64,000 bases of DNA from CAZCBJ01 sp964496705 (GCA_964496705.1 CAZCBJ010000001.1:1-64000); one strand, 5' to 3'; numbered from the stretch's first letter, positions 41,600-51,091 are shown. Made by a program: numbers and translations. The notes: a model not told the origin generated them from the letters alone.

Positions 41600-42675
41600 A
41601 CCGCTATGTCTATATCGGAACCTACAATTACAATCCGCCCGGTGCGCCGGCCGGTACAGCCGCGCCGGAGGGCATTTTTGTCTACCGCATGGACCCGCAA
41701 AGCGGTGAAATGCGATGGGTGCAAAGTGTTGCCAGCGGTCCAAATCCTTCGTTCCTGGCGGTGCACCCCAACCGGCGCTGGCTTTACAGCGTCAACGAAG
41801 GCTTGAGGGGCTTTGTCAGCGCCTTCGCCATTGATCCGTCCACGGGGAAATTGGATCACCTCAACAGCCGCCCCGCCCGCGGAACCGACCCCTGTTATCT
41901 CAGCTTGGACCCCCCTGGAAAATGGCTGCTGGCAGCCAACTACACCAGCGGCAGCCTGGCGGTGCTGCCCATCCTCGAAGATGGCCGCCTTGAAGCGCTG
42001 ACCTGCCATGTCCAACATCACGGTTCTGGGCCGGATTCGTCCCGCCAGGAAGGCGCTCACGCCCACTGCATCCTCTTCGCGCCAGGCGAGCGTTTCACAC
42101 TCTCGGCTGACCTGGGCATTGACCAGGTGCTGGTCTATCTGCTGAGCGGTGAGACGGGCAAACTGACCGCGCATGTGCCAGCCGGGCTGAAATTGAAACC
42201 TGGATCCGGCCCCCGGCACATAGCCTTCCATCCCAACGGAAAATTTGCCTACATCTCCAACGAGCTCGATTCGACCGTCGTCGTCTGCGCCTGGGACGGC
42301 GATCAGGGCAGTCTGCAATGGGTGGAAAGCCTGAGCACCTTGTCGCCCATCCAGCATGTGCATAACCAGGTGGCCGATATCCACCTGACTCCCGACGGGG
42401 CCTGGCTGTATGTGTCCAATCGCGGACAGGACAACCTGGCTGTCTTCAGCGTGGACAGCCTGAACGGCAAACTGCAGCCCGCCGGGCATGTCTCCACCGG
42501 GGGTGAGTGGCCGCGCAATTTCGCCATTGATCCCGAAGGTCGCTACCTGTTGGTCGCCAACCAATACTCGGCTGGCGTGGTCGTCTTCGAAATCCGCGAT
42601 GGAATACCCACCCCGACCGGGCAGACCGTCCCGGTGGCCAATCCCGCCTGCGTGCATATTGTCGATCTGTCGTAG
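41596..42675 (+). CDS. Lactonase, seven-bladed propeller (6-phosphogluconolactonase/YbhE family)
   Basis: A 359-residue lactonase beta-propeller with the family strands YVYIGTYNYNPPG, PSFLAVHPNRRWLYSVNE, GSGPRHIAFHPNGKFAY, DIHLTPDGAWLYVSNRGQD and PRNFAIDPEGRYLLVANQ. It opens a sugar lactone to the aldonic acid that the adjacent dehydratase would use. ATG 41596 overlaps the dehydratase stop (ATGA). Confidence 0.88.
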   Translation: MNRYVYIGTYNYNPPGAPAGTAAPEGIFVYRMDPQSGEMRWVQSVASGPNPSFLAVHPNRRWLYSVNEGLRGFVSAFAIDPSTGKLDHLNSRPARGTDPCYLSLDPPGKWLLAANYTSGSLAVLPILEDGRLEALTCHVQHHGSGPDSSRQEGAHAHCILFAPGERFTLSADLGIDQVLVYLLSGETGKLTAHVPAGLKLKPGSGPRHIAFHPNGKFAYISNELDSTVVVCAWDGDQGSLQWVESLSTLSPIQHVHNQVADIHLTPDGAWLYVSNRGQDNLAVFSVDSLNGKLQPAGHVSTGGEWPRNFAIDPEGRYLLVANQYSAGVVVFEIRDGIPTPTGQTVPVANPACVHIVDLS

Positions 42676-42714
42676 ACCAATCAACATACATTTTTGCCAC
42701 CTGGAGAAACCAGT

Positions 42715-43479
42715 ATGAGCCAATTTGAACACAGCGACCAGATTCGGAATTTGGACATCACTGACCTGGAACGCATCCAGCGTTTTCGCCGCGCGGGTTA
42801 CGGCGGCAGCGTATCCGACGCATTGTACAGCCTGGGCGTCAGCGACACGGTCTTCTCTGACCGATTCAAACCGCTGCGCCAGGGCATGCAGTTGGTGGGG
42901 CGAGCACTGCCGATTAAATTGCACGCGCAGGTTGAGCTGGGCGATTTCCCCGAGCTGCGCGCCAAACAGGAAGCGCGCTGGGAGGCGGATGGCGGTCACC
43001 CGCAAAAGCGCATGATGCGCACGGTGGCCAATTCAGCCCCGGGCAGCGTGCTGTGCTTCGACTGCGGCGGCGACATGCAACCCGCGCACTTCGGGGAGAT
43101 GAGCTGTCAACTTGCCTACGCCCACGGCTGCCGCGGCATGCTGCTGGCGGGCAACTGCCGTGACACACAGTACGTGCTCAAGATGCCGGATTTCCCCATG
43201 TTCTCTTTCGGCACGCGTCCCAACGCTTTCGGCGGCTGGGTGATCATCGAGGTGGATACGCCCATCTACCTGCCCGGACATATCAGCCACTATGTCAAGG
43301 TATGCCCCGGCGATTTTATCTTCGGCGACAACGACGGCGTCCAGCTCATTCCCAGGCAATTGGTGGACGAGGTGCTGCTGCGGGTGGAGGCGACTTTCGC
43401 CAAAGAGAACAAGGAACGCGAACAACTGGCTGCCGGGATGCCGATTGATGAAGTCTACCGCGTTTTCGGGGTGCTTTAG
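42715..43479 (+). CDS. RraA/HMG-aldolase-family protein
   Basis: A 254-residue RraA-fold protein. Aldolase-type motif HFGEMSCQLAYAHGCRGMLLAGNCRD (active-site Arg-Asp) and GDFIFGDNDGVQLIP. Members are 4-carboxy-4-hydroxy-2-oxoadipate or oxaloacetate-type aldolases/decarboxylases. In this operon a 2-keto-3-deoxy sugar acid or similar would be the natural substrate (inference). TGGAGA site before ATG 42715. Confidence 0.82.
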   Translation: MSQFEHSDQIRNLDITDLERIQRFRRAGYGGSVSDALYSLGVSDTVFSDRFKPLRQGMQLVGRALPIKLHAQVELGDFPELRAKQEARWEADGGHPQKRMMRTVANSAPGSVLCFDCGGDMQPAHFGEMSCQLAYAHGCRGMLLAGNCRDTQYVLKMPDFPMFSFGTRPNAFGGWVIIEVDTPIYLPGHISHYVKVCPGDFIFGDNDGVQLIPRQLVDEVLLRVEATFAKENKEREQLAAGMPIDEVYRVFGVL

Positions 43480-43487
43480 GCGCACCC

Positions 43488-44450
43488 ATGCAGACCCCGC
43501 GCCAATCTTTCATCCATGCGCTGGAACGCCGCACACCCCTGCCGGGGCGCGTTCCACATTTTGAGCTGGTCTTCTTCCTGACCATGCAAGCCTTCGGTAG
43601 GGTGCATCCTTCGCAGCGCTTCTACAGCCAGTGGAACCAAATGGAAGAGAGAGAGCGCCAACTGCATCGCGAGGATATGGCCGATTTATACATTGCCACC
43701 GCTGAGCGATTCGAACACGCCGCCATTTTTCTGCATCCCAATCCTGACACGCCGGAAGAAACTATTTGGCTGGTGGACCTCATCCGCGAAAAAAGCGGCG
43801 ACCGCTATTTTTTGCTGCGCCACGGCGACGCCACCTTCAGCCTGCCCGACGGCGAACATATGGCCGATTTCGCCTACCGCCTGGCCGATGACCCCGACTC
43901 CATCCACGAACAGGCCAGGGATATGGTGGAGGATGCCATCCGCACCGCTGAAATTTACGCCCGGCACGGCGGGTTGGACGGCATCGCCATGTGCGCGGAT
44001 TACTGTTACAACACCGGCCCCTTCGTCAGCCCGCGCACCTTTAGCCATATTGTCACCCCCTACCTGGCCCGCCTGACCCGCGCTTACCGCGACTTGGGCT
44101 TCTACACCATCAAGCACACCGACGGCGACATCATGCCCATCCTGGATCAATTGGTGCAGACCGAACCGCACGCCCTGCACAGCCTCGACCCGCAGGCCGG
44201 CGTGGATATCGCCGAGGTCAAACGCCTGTACGGCGACCGACTTTGCCTGATTGGCAACGTCAACTGTGCGCTGCTCGACACCGGCAGCGAAGAGCAGGTG
44301 GTGGATAACACGCGCTACGCGCTGCGCAGCGGGATGCCCGGCGGGGGCTACATCTTCTCCACCAGCAATTGCATCTACACCGGCATGCGCCTTGCCCGAT
44401 ATGAGCTGATGCTGGATGTCTGGCGAAGTGAAGGAAATTACCCTGTTTGA
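43488..44450 (+). CDS. Uroporphyrinogen decarboxylase-fold protein
   Basis: A 320-residue UroD/MtaA-type TIM barrel. It lacks the HemE N-terminal signature. Motifs typical of the non-haem branch are VSPRTFSHIVTPYLARL, YTIKHTDGDIMPILDQL, ALHSLDPQAGVDIAEVKRLYGD and CLIGNVNCALL. That branch includes corrinoid methyltransferases and many sugar-operon proteins of unknown function. It begins 9 nt after the RraA-like gene. A role in haem synthesis is unlikely. Confidence 0.82.
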   Translation: MQTPRQSFIHALERRTPLPGRVPHFELVFFLTMQAFGRVHPSQRFYSQWNQMEERERQLHREDMADLYIATAERFEHAAIFLHPNPDTPEETIWLVDLIREKSGDRYFLLRHGDATFSLPDGEHMADFAYRLADDPDSIHEQARDMVEDAIRTAEIYARHGGLDGIAMCADYCYNTGPFVSPRTFSHIVTPYLARLTRAYRDLGFYTIKHTDGDIMPILDQLVQTEPHALHSLDPQAGVDIAEVKRLYGDRLCLIGNVNCALLDTGSEEQVVDNTRYALRSGMPGGGYIFSTSNCIYTGMRLARYELMLDVWRSEGNYPV

Positions 44451-44475
44451 CCCATCGCAAAAAGGAGAATTGGTC

Positions 44476-45609
44476 ATGTCCGAATCGTATCAACATCTTG
44501 GTGCATACAGCGACCTGGTCGCCGAAGCCTTCCGCCAACGGCCTCTCTACCCCCTCGCTCCGCCTGGACCTGAAACGCAGGCTCGCGTACGTGAGGTGTT
44601 GGGTTTCTGCAGCCTGCCTGAAGAACCGCTGGAGGTGCGCGTCGAAGACCGTTGGGAGAAGGGCGGCCTGATCGGCGAGGAAATATCTTGGTCGGTCGGT
44701 TATGGCCCGCGCACACGCGCCTGGCTCTTTCGCCCACTCGGCGCCACCCAACCTCTGCCTGGTGTGCTGGCGCTGCACGACCACGGCGGGTTCAAGGCGT
44801 ATGGCAAAGAAAAGATCGCTGAAGGCAAAGCGCAGCCCGAAGATTATATCCAGGGGTACTGGACACTGTGCTACGGCGGGCGAGCCTGGGTGAACGCATT
44901 GGCCAGAGCCGGCTATGTCGTCCTGGTGCATGACACATTCCTGTGGGGCAGCCGCAAGTTCACCTTCGAGCAGATGCAGGACACCCTCAACGTTTACATT
45001 CCTGAAGAAATCGGCGCATGGCCGCCCGGGGCGCCGCAGGACGTATCCATCTACAATTATGTAGCCAATCACCACGAACATCTGGTGGAAAAATATTGCA
45101 TACAGTTGGGCACCTGTATGGCGGGGGTGATCTGCCACGAGGACCGCATCGCGTTGAATTACCTGCGCTCGCGCCCCGAGGTGCAGATTGAGCGGCTGGG
45201 TTGCATGGGCCTGTCCGGTGGGGGCAACCGCGCCGGGATGCTGCGCGCCACGGCCGAAGGGTTGAGAGCCGCAGCGGTGGTGGGCTTGATGAGCACTTAT
45301 CAGGGGCTGCTCGATCACAACATTCAATCCCACACCTGGATGCTCTTTCCCTCCGGCTGGGCGCGGTACGGCGACTGGAGCGACTTGGTAGCCTGTCAGG
45401 CGCCCGCCCCGCTGCTGGTGCAGTACGACATCGAGGACGATCTGTTCACCCTCGAAGGCATGCAGGCAGCCGACCGACGCCTGGCGCAGCATTACCGCAG
45501 CGTCGGCCACCCCGAAGGCTACACCGGCCAATTCTACCCCGGTCCGCACAAATTCGACCTGGAGATGCAGGCCGCAGCTTTTCAATGGCTGGACGGGAAG
45601 CTGAAATAA
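44476..45609 (+). CDS. Alpha/beta-hydrolase, acetyl xylan esterase/DLH-like
   Basis: A 377-residue hydrolase. Oxyanion region LALHDHGGF, nucleophile elbow GCMGLSGGGNRAG, acid in QYDIEDDLFTLEG and catalytic His in GPHKFD. No signal peptide, so it acts inside the cell, perhaps deacetylating imported oligosaccharides. ATG 44476 with AAAGGAG upstream is chosen over the frame extending to 44416, which would overlap the UroD-like gene. Confidence 0.82.
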   Translation: MSESYQHLGAYSDLVAEAFRQRPLYPLAPPGPETQARVREVLGFCSLPEEPLEVRVEDRWEKGGLIGEEISWSVGYGPRTRAWLFRPLGATQPLPGVLALHDHGGFKAYGKEKIAEGKAQPEDYIQGYWTLCYGGRAWVNALARAGYVVLVHDTFLWGSRKFTFEQMQDTLNVYIPEEIGAWPPGAPQDVSIYNYVANHHEHLVEKYCIQLGTCMAGVICHEDRIALNYLRSRPEVQIERLGCMGLSGGGNRAGMLRATAEGLRAAAVVGLMSTYQGLLDHNIQSHTWMLFPSGWARYGDWSDLVACQAPAPLLVQYDIEDDLFTLEGMQAADRRLAQHYRSVGHPEGYTGQFYPGPHKFDLEMQAAAFQWLDGKLK

Positions 45610-45639
45610 CCTGAACCTTTTTGTATGGATATATAAAAT

Positions 45640-47010
45640 ATGGCTTCTCCCATCCCATTAAAAATCGCTTACATCGGCGGCGGCAGCCGCGGCTGGGCGC
45701 GCACGCTGATGCGCGACCTGGCCTGTTGCGTCGAGCTGAGCGGAGAAATCCGCCTTTACGATATCGACTTCCCGGGTGCGCAGCTCAACGAAGCCCTGGG
45801 CAACTGGCTGCAGGAGCAGCCCGGCGTCAAGTCTCGCTGGCATTACCGCGCCGTGCGAGGGATTGCTGAAGCCCTCATCGGCGCAGATTTCGTCTTCATC
45901 TCAATCACCCCAGGCCCGCTGGAAATGATGGCGCATGAAATCGCCGTTGCTGAGAAATACGGTCTCTTCTTCCCTGTCGGCGACACCACCGGCGCGCCAG
46001 GACTGATGCGCTGCCTGCGCTCAGCGATCATCTTTGCCGGCTTCGCGCGCGCCATCGCCGAACATGCCCCCCGCGCCTGGGTGATCAATTATTCCAACCC
46101 GATGACCGTCTGCACGCGCACACTCACCAAAGTGGCACCGGAGCTGAAAACTTTCGGCTGCTGCCACGAGGTGTTCGGCACCCAGTACATCCTGGCCGAC
46201 CTGGCCCAGCAATATCTCGGCTTGCCTGAGATGCCCGCGCGTAACGAAATCCATGTCAACGTGTTGGGGATCAATCATTTCACCTGGATTGACCGCGCCG
46301 AATATGCGGGGCATGACCTGCTGGGCATCCTGCGCGAGCACATCCAAAAACCCGGCGTATTGCGCCGTTTCGACCCTTCCGAGGTGGAAGAACAGGGCAA
46401 CTGGTTCGCCGACAACCTGCAGATCAAATTTTCGCTATTTCAGCGCTTCGGCATCCTCGCCGCTGCCGGCGACCGCCATCTGGCCGAATTTGTTCCCGGC
46501 TTCACCCGCTCACCGGACGAATTGTTCCGCTGGGGTGTGATCCGCACACCGGTTTCCTACCGCATCGAGAACTTCCAATTGGGCGAGACATTCGCCAGAG
46601 AGATGATGGCGGGGAACATACCCGTGATCCTTGACCCTTCAGACGAAGAAGCCGTGCGTCAGATCAAGGCGCTGCTGGGTCAGGGCGACCTGCTGACGAA
46701 TGTCAACCTTCCAAACCGCGGGCAAATTGCCAATCTCCCGCCGGATGTGGTGGTGGAGACCAATGCTTATTTCAGCCGCGACCAGGTGCAACCGCTGGCT
46801 TCCGGCGCGTTGCCGCCGGGGGTGCACGCTCTTGTGGCGCGGCATGTTGAAAACCAGGAAATGATCATCCAAGCTGCACTGACTCGCGACAAAGACCTTG
46901 CCTTTCAGACGATTTTCAACGATCCAACCACCAACCTTCCGCTGGACCAAGCCTGGGCGATGTTTAATGAGATCGGGCTGCCGCAGTCCTGGTGGTCTGA
47001 GTCGCAATGA
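45640..47010 (+). CDS. Glycoside hydrolase family 4
   Basis: A 456-residue GH4 enzyme (alpha-galactosidase/alpha-glucosidase/6-phospho-glycosidase family). NAD-binding IAYIGGGSRGW; Mn-binding Cys in FGCCHEVFG and His in VLGINHFTW; NYSNPMTVCTR. GH4 hydrolyses by NAD-dependent oxidation-elimination. The specific sugar cannot be assigned. No Shine-Dalgarno is evident; TATATA-like sequence directly precedes ATG 45640. Confidence 0.9.
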   Translation: MASPIPLKIAYIGGGSRGWARTLMRDLACCVELSGEIRLYDIDFPGAQLNEALGNWLQEQPGVKSRWHYRAVRGIAEALIGADFVFISITPGPLEMMAHEIAVAEKYGLFFPVGDTTGAPGLMRCLRSAIIFAGFARAIAEHAPRAWVINYSNPMTVCTRTLTKVAPELKTFGCCHEVFGTQYILADLAQQYLGLPEMPARNEIHVNVLGINHFTWIDRAEYAGHDLLGILREHIQKPGVLRRFDPSEVEEQGNWFADNLQIKFSLFQRFGILAAAGDRHLAEFVPGFTRSPDELFRWGVIRTPVSYRIENFQLGETFAREMMAGNIPVILDPSDEEAVRQIKALLGQGDLLTNVNLPNRGQIANLPPDVVVETNAYFSRDQVQPLASGALPPGVHALVARHVENQEMIIQAALTRDKDLAFQTIFNDPTTNLPLDQAWAMFNEIGLPQSWWSESQ

Positions 47011-47011
47011 G

Positions 47012-48529
47012 ATGAAGAGATTCTTGTTGGCGGCTTTCGCTCTGATGATTCTATTCTGGCAGCCTGCCTGCCGCCCACAGCCGCCGCCTCAGACGTCCGA
47101 TCCGCAGCCAACCCAAACAGCCGAACGCTCCCCCAGCCAGGAAACGGGATTCGAGATTTTTCGCCGTAATCTGGTCGCTTCCGAATATCCAGCCCTTGAT
47201 GCTCAGACCGGCATGACGCTGTACCGCATCCAGATGACCATCAGCCCGGATTACCGCAGCATAGAAGGTCGCGAGGAGATCAGCTATACGAACAACGAAC
47301 CTATCCCACTGGACGATATCTACCTGCGCCTCTTCGCCAACGCCCTTGGCGGTCAAGCTGCCATCTGGGACGTAACCATCAACGCCCTGCCGGTTGATTT
47401 CTCCTACGAAGCCGGAAACACCGCCGTGCGCCTCCCTCTGGCTGAGCCGCTGCCGCCGGGAAAAACCGCCTCACTGGTCGTGAATTTCAAGGTCCTAATT
47501 CCGGACCAATTAGGCGGTACGTACGGCTTGCTCAGCTTTCTGGACGGTATTCTGGCACTGGACAGTGTTTACCCGCTCATTCCAGCCTACGACGACCGAG
47601 GCTGGCAGAAGGATGCCCCACCGCCCAACGCAGATTTGACCTATAACGATGTCGCCCTCTACGAGGTGACCATCAACGCTCCAGCCGAGCTGGTGGTGGT
47701 CACATCCGGCGTGACCGTCTCGCAGCAAACAAATGGAGAAGATCAGATGCTGAGCATCGTCTGCGGCCCGGCGCGCGATTTCTACATCGCAGCCAGTCAA
47801 AACTTTGTCCAGACCGGTCTGATCAGCGGCGAAATAAATATCCACAGCTATACGATCGGGCGATCCGAGGAAGCGCGGATTGCCCTGGACACCGCCCGTC
47901 AAGCCATACAAGTGTTCAGCCAGCGATTGGGACCCTATCCGTACAGCGAATTTGATGTGGTCAGCACGCCGATGAGCGCACTGGGCATCGAGTATCCCGG
48001 GATCACCGGCATCACGCTCAAGCTTTATCAACCCGATACCGTCGTGCGCGGGGTCGCCTCGCGCGTCATGCTCGAGTCCGTCGTCGCCCATGANNNNNNN
48101 NNNCACCAGTGGTTCTACAACCTGGTCGGCAACGACCAATGGAACGAGCCCTGGTTGGATGAAGCGTTGGCCCAATACCTGACCGGCTGGTACTACGAAG
48201 ACACTTACGGCAAGGTTGCCGCCCAAACCTACCGCATATCCTGGCAGCAATCCTGGGAGCGCATCAGTCGCGAGGAGATACCCATCGGCCTTCCGGCGGG
48301 CGATTATAAAGACTTCCAGTACGCGCCGATTGTGTATAACCGCGGCCCCATCTTCCTGCAAACGCTCTCCGAGCGAATGGGCGAAGCGGTCTTCAACCAA
48401 TTCCTGCGCGATTATGCTCAGGCTAACCGCTGGGGCATTGGCACGACCTCAGTTTTCAAGCAGATGGCCGAAAATGCCTGCCGGTGCGATCTGACCGACC
48501 TGTTCGCAGCCTGGGTGTATGCAAAATGA
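47012..48529 (+). CDS. M1-family metallopeptidase lipoprotein, interrupted by an assembly gap
   Basis: About 505 residues. Lipoprotein signal with lipobox WQPAC (Cys about 18), an M1 N-terminal beta domain, and a thermolysin-like domain. The 10-N gap sits on the zinc motif: the frame reads VVAH-[gap]-HQWFYN, then Glu in WNEPWLDEALAQYL at the exact spacing of HExxH-x18-E. The family motif would need only 7 missing nt, and 7 and 10 share the frame. Extracellular aminopeptidase-like enzyme. ATG 47012 begins 2 nt after the GH4 stop. Confidence 0.88.
   Translation: MKRFLLAAFALMILFWQPACRPQPPPQTSDPQPTQTAERSPSQETGFEIFRRNLVASEYPALDAQTGMTLYRIQMTISPDYRSIEGREEISYTNNEPIPLDDIYLRLFANALGGQAAIWDVTINALPVDFSYEAGNTAVRLPLAEPLPPGKTASLVVNFKVLIPDQLGGTYGLLSFLDGILALDSVYPLIPAYDDRGWQKDAPPPNADLTYNDVALYEVTINAPAELVVVTSGVTVSQQTNGEDQMLSIVCGPARDFYIAASQNFVQTGLISGEINIHSYTIGRSEEARIALDTARQAIQVFSQRLGPYPYSEFDVVSTPMSALGIEYPGITGITLKLYQPDTVVRGVASRVMLESVVAHXXXXHQWFYNLVGNDQWNEPWLDEALAQYLTGWYYEDTYGKVAAQTYRISWQQSWERISREEIPIGLPAGDYKDFQYAPIVYNRGPIFLQTLSERMGEAVFNQFLRDYAQANRWGIGTTSVFKQMAENACRCDLTDLFAAWVYAK
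48094..48103. other. Assembly gap (10 N) inside the M1 peptidase
   Basis: Exactly 10 Ns, in the codons of the HExxH motif. The gap is likely a placeholder rather than a measured length. Confidence 0.95.
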
Positions 48530-48559
48530 ACCGGGCCACATTTGACTCAGGAGCATCTC

Positions 48560-50917
48560 ATGTCTGGAAAACCTCATTCGCAGATTGAACAGCGCCTCGC
48601 CCAACTCGAGACCGAATTTGGCTACTGGGACAAAACCCGGGAGATCATCGATCAATTAATTGACATCATACTCAATTACCGCCAGAGCGGACACCCGGGC
48701 GGCTCGCGCTCCAAAGTCTATGCGCTGGTCAGCCTGCTGCTCAGCGGCGCCATGCGCTGGGACATCCGCCACCCGGAAAAGCGCTTTGGCGACCGCTTTG
48801 TGCTGGGCGCCGGGCATACCATCCCGCTGGTGTATTGCACGTTGGCTGTGCTCAACGAAGCGCTGCGCATCAAATATCAGCAAAGCGGTGATCCGCGCTA
48901 CGCTCTGTCCTCTGATCCAACGCGCGTTCTCCACTGGGAAGACCTGCTCAAATTCCGCCGCCGGGGAGGACTGTCCGGTCACGCGGAGATGGAAGGCAAA
49001 ACGCTTTTCCTGAAATTCAACACCGGTCCCTCCGGGCACGGCAGCCCGGCAGCCGTGGGCCTGGCACTGGCGCTCAAGCGCGCCGGCGCGCAGGGCGTGA
49101 AGGTTTTCCTGCTTGAGGGCGAGGGCGGGCTGACCCCCGGCGCCAATTATGAGGCGATGAATTCCGCCTGGGGTTTGGCGCTTGACAATCTCTATCACAT
49201 CATCGACTGGAACGATTACGGCATTGACGATCACCCGGTAAGCAGCGCCGTTTACGGACGACCGGCTGACTGGTACACCGCGCACGGCTGGCGCACCTTT
49301 GGCGCAGAACAGGGGATGGAATGGTCCGAGGTTGCCCGCGCGCTGCTGGAAATGGTCACCACTGAAAATCCAGACCGGCAGCCCTCAATGGTCTGGTTGA
49401 AAACGCGCAAGGGGCGCGGCTATTTGGTGTACGATAACACCTCGCATGGCTTGCCGCACAAGCTGAACTCGGCGGCTTTCTGGGAGACCAAAAAATCCTT
49501 TGCTGAACAATTCGGCGCGACCTTCACCAATTTTGGCGGGCCTGCCCCCCAGGATCCCGCGGATCTGCGCGCCGAATTCGAAGCCAACCTGAGCGCGGTC
49601 ATCGATGTGCTGCGCCGCGACCAGGCGCTGGTCGATTACCTGGCCGGGAGGCTGGTGGAGCTGGGAGAGAGCGTCCCTGAAAGCATCGCGACCTTCAAGC
49701 TGGGCGAACGCAACCCCTTCCTGGATGAACGCATTTACGACGACAAAAATTATCCTGCAGACCTGTTCGTCCAACCGGGAGTCAACGCCGCCAACCGGGC
49801 TGCCCTGGCCAAATGGGGCGCGTGGGTCAACGCCTTTGGCATGCGCGAATACAACCGGCCGCTGTTCATGGCTGCCAGCGCCGACCTGACCAGCTCCACC
49901 AACTTGTCCGGTTTCGGCGAACGCTACGGCGATTTCCCCGGCTGCGGTTGGTACGAGCGTTTTGGTTCGCCCGACGGCGCACTCCTGCCGCAGGAAATCA
50001 CCGAGTTTGTCAACGCCGGGCTGCTGGTGGGGATGAGCACGGTCAACTTTGCCGAGCATCCTGAACAGGAATTTCACGGCTTCTGGGGAGCGGCGTCCAC
50101 CTACGGCTCGTTTTCGTATCTAAAATACGGCATGATGCGCCTTTTCTCGCAAATCGCCCAGGACTGCCAGTGGAAAATGGGTAAATTCCTTTATGTGGCC
50201 GGGCACTCCGGGCCGGAGACCGCCGACGACAGCCGCACCCATTTCGGCATCTTCGAGCCGGGCGTCACCCAGCTCTTCCCGCAGGGGGCCATTATCAACC
50301 TGCACCCCTGGGAACACAATGAAGTGCCGGTGCTGCTGGCAGCCGCCCTGCGCCAGAGCTCACCGCTGATCGTGCTGCACCTGACCCGCCCACCCATTCA
50401 GGTGCCCGACCGTGCTCAACTGGGGATGCCGTCCCATTTCGAGGCAGCGCGCGGCGCATACGTGGTGCGCGATTACCAACCCGACCGGCTGCGCAGCGGT
50501 GCAATTATTGTTCAGGGCACCAGCGCCATGGCCAATCTGGTCAAACTGCTGCCGCAGTGGGATGACACATTGAATGTCAAAATCGTCTACGCTGCCAGCG
50601 CCGAGCTATTTCGCCTCCAACCTGCGGATTATCAACAGCAGGTGTTATCGCCCGCTGACCGGATCGACTCGACGGTGATCACCACCCAGGCGCGCACATT
50701 GATGCATGATTGGCTCTTCAGTCAAATATCAGCCGAATATGCCCTGTCATCGGACTGGGACAACCGCTGGCGCACGGGCGGCATCTTGGACGAGGTGATT
50801 GAAGAGGCCCGCCTCTCTCCTGGATGGATTCTCAAAGGCATCCAGCGCTTCGTGCAGGACCGCCCGCAGCGATTGGGGCGCATGCAGGCTGACCTGGATG
50901 CCGCCCTCCAGCGTTGA
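48560..50917 (+). CDS. Full-length transketolase-like enzyme
   Basis: A 785-residue thiamine-dependent enzyme with both halves in one chain: SGHPGGSRSKVYAL, FNTGPSGHGSPAAVGLAL, a thiamine-motif region LLEGEGGLTPGANYEA... HIIDWNDYG (GEGG replaces the usual GDGE), and the Pyr domain with NFAEHPEQEFHGF where NTGIAE would be. Longer than usual and with divergent catalytic loops, so it may be a specialised transketolase-family enzyme rather than a pentose-phosphate one. ATG 48560 with CAGGAG upstream. Confidence 0.82.
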   Translation: MSGKPHSQIEQRLAQLETEFGYWDKTREIIDQLIDIILNYRQSGHPGGSRSKVYALVSLLLSGAMRWDIRHPEKRFGDRFVLGAGHTIPLVYCTLAVLNEALRIKYQQSGDPRYALSSDPTRVLHWEDLLKFRRRGGLSGHAEMEGKTLFLKFNTGPSGHGSPAAVGLALALKRAGAQGVKVFLLEGEGGLTPGANYEAMNSAWGLALDNLYHIIDWNDYGIDDHPVSSAVYGRPADWYTAHGWRTFGAEQGMEWSEVARALLEMVTTENPDRQPSMVWLKTRKGRGYLVYDNTSHGLPHKLNSAAFWETKKSFAEQFGATFTNFGGPAPQDPADLRAEFEANLSAVIDVLRRDQALVDYLAGRLVELGESVPESIATFKLGERNPFLDERIYDDKNYPADLFVQPGVNAANRAALAKWGAWVNAFGMREYNRPLFMAASADLTSSTNLSGFGERYGDFPGCGWYERFGSPDGALLPQEITEFVNAGLLVGMSTVNFAEHPEQEFHGFWGAASTYGSFSYLKYGMMRLFSQIAQDCQWKMGKFLYVAGHSGPETADDSRTHFGIFEPGVTQLFPQGAIINLHPWEHNEVPVLLAAALRQSSPLIVLHLTRPPIQVPDRAQLGMPSHFEAARGAYVVRDYQPDRLRSGAIIVQGTSAMANLVKLLPQWDDTLNVKIVYAASAELFRLQPADYQQQVLSPADRIDSTVITTQARTLMHDWLFSQISAEYALSSDWDNRWRTGGILDEVIEEARLSPGWILKGIQRFVQDRPQRLGRMQADLDAALQR

Positions 50918-50926
50918 CGGTTGGTT

Positions 50927-51060
50927 TCAAGGTTTGAGCAGCACCTTCATCCCGATGTGGCTCTTGACCAGTTTATCACCGCGGGGATACTCCTCCAGCG
51001 GCTCGATTTCCATCGCGTGCAGTCGGGTTATTCTTTGGCAAGCGCTCTCATGGTTGCCAT
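50927..51060 (-). pseudogene. Remnant of zinc-type alcohol dehydrogenase (both ends only)
   Basis: On the minus strand ATG 51060 reads MATMRALAKE, a typical N-terminus of medium-chain dehydrogenases, and stops at once. In another frame from about 51022, LHAMEIEPLEEYPRGDKLVK followed by SHIGMKVLLKP and TGA reproduces the C-terminus of the same family. About 300 central residues are missing. A large internal deletion with frame loss. Confidence 0.65.
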
Positions 51061-51091
51061 CCCATACTCGGGGTAATCAAACGTGGATAAC

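Noticed and set aside
43488..44450. hemE (uroporphyrinogen decarboxylase of haem synthesis)
   Set aside because: The fold matches, but the HemE signatures are not seen and the gene sits in a sugar operon without other haem genes.
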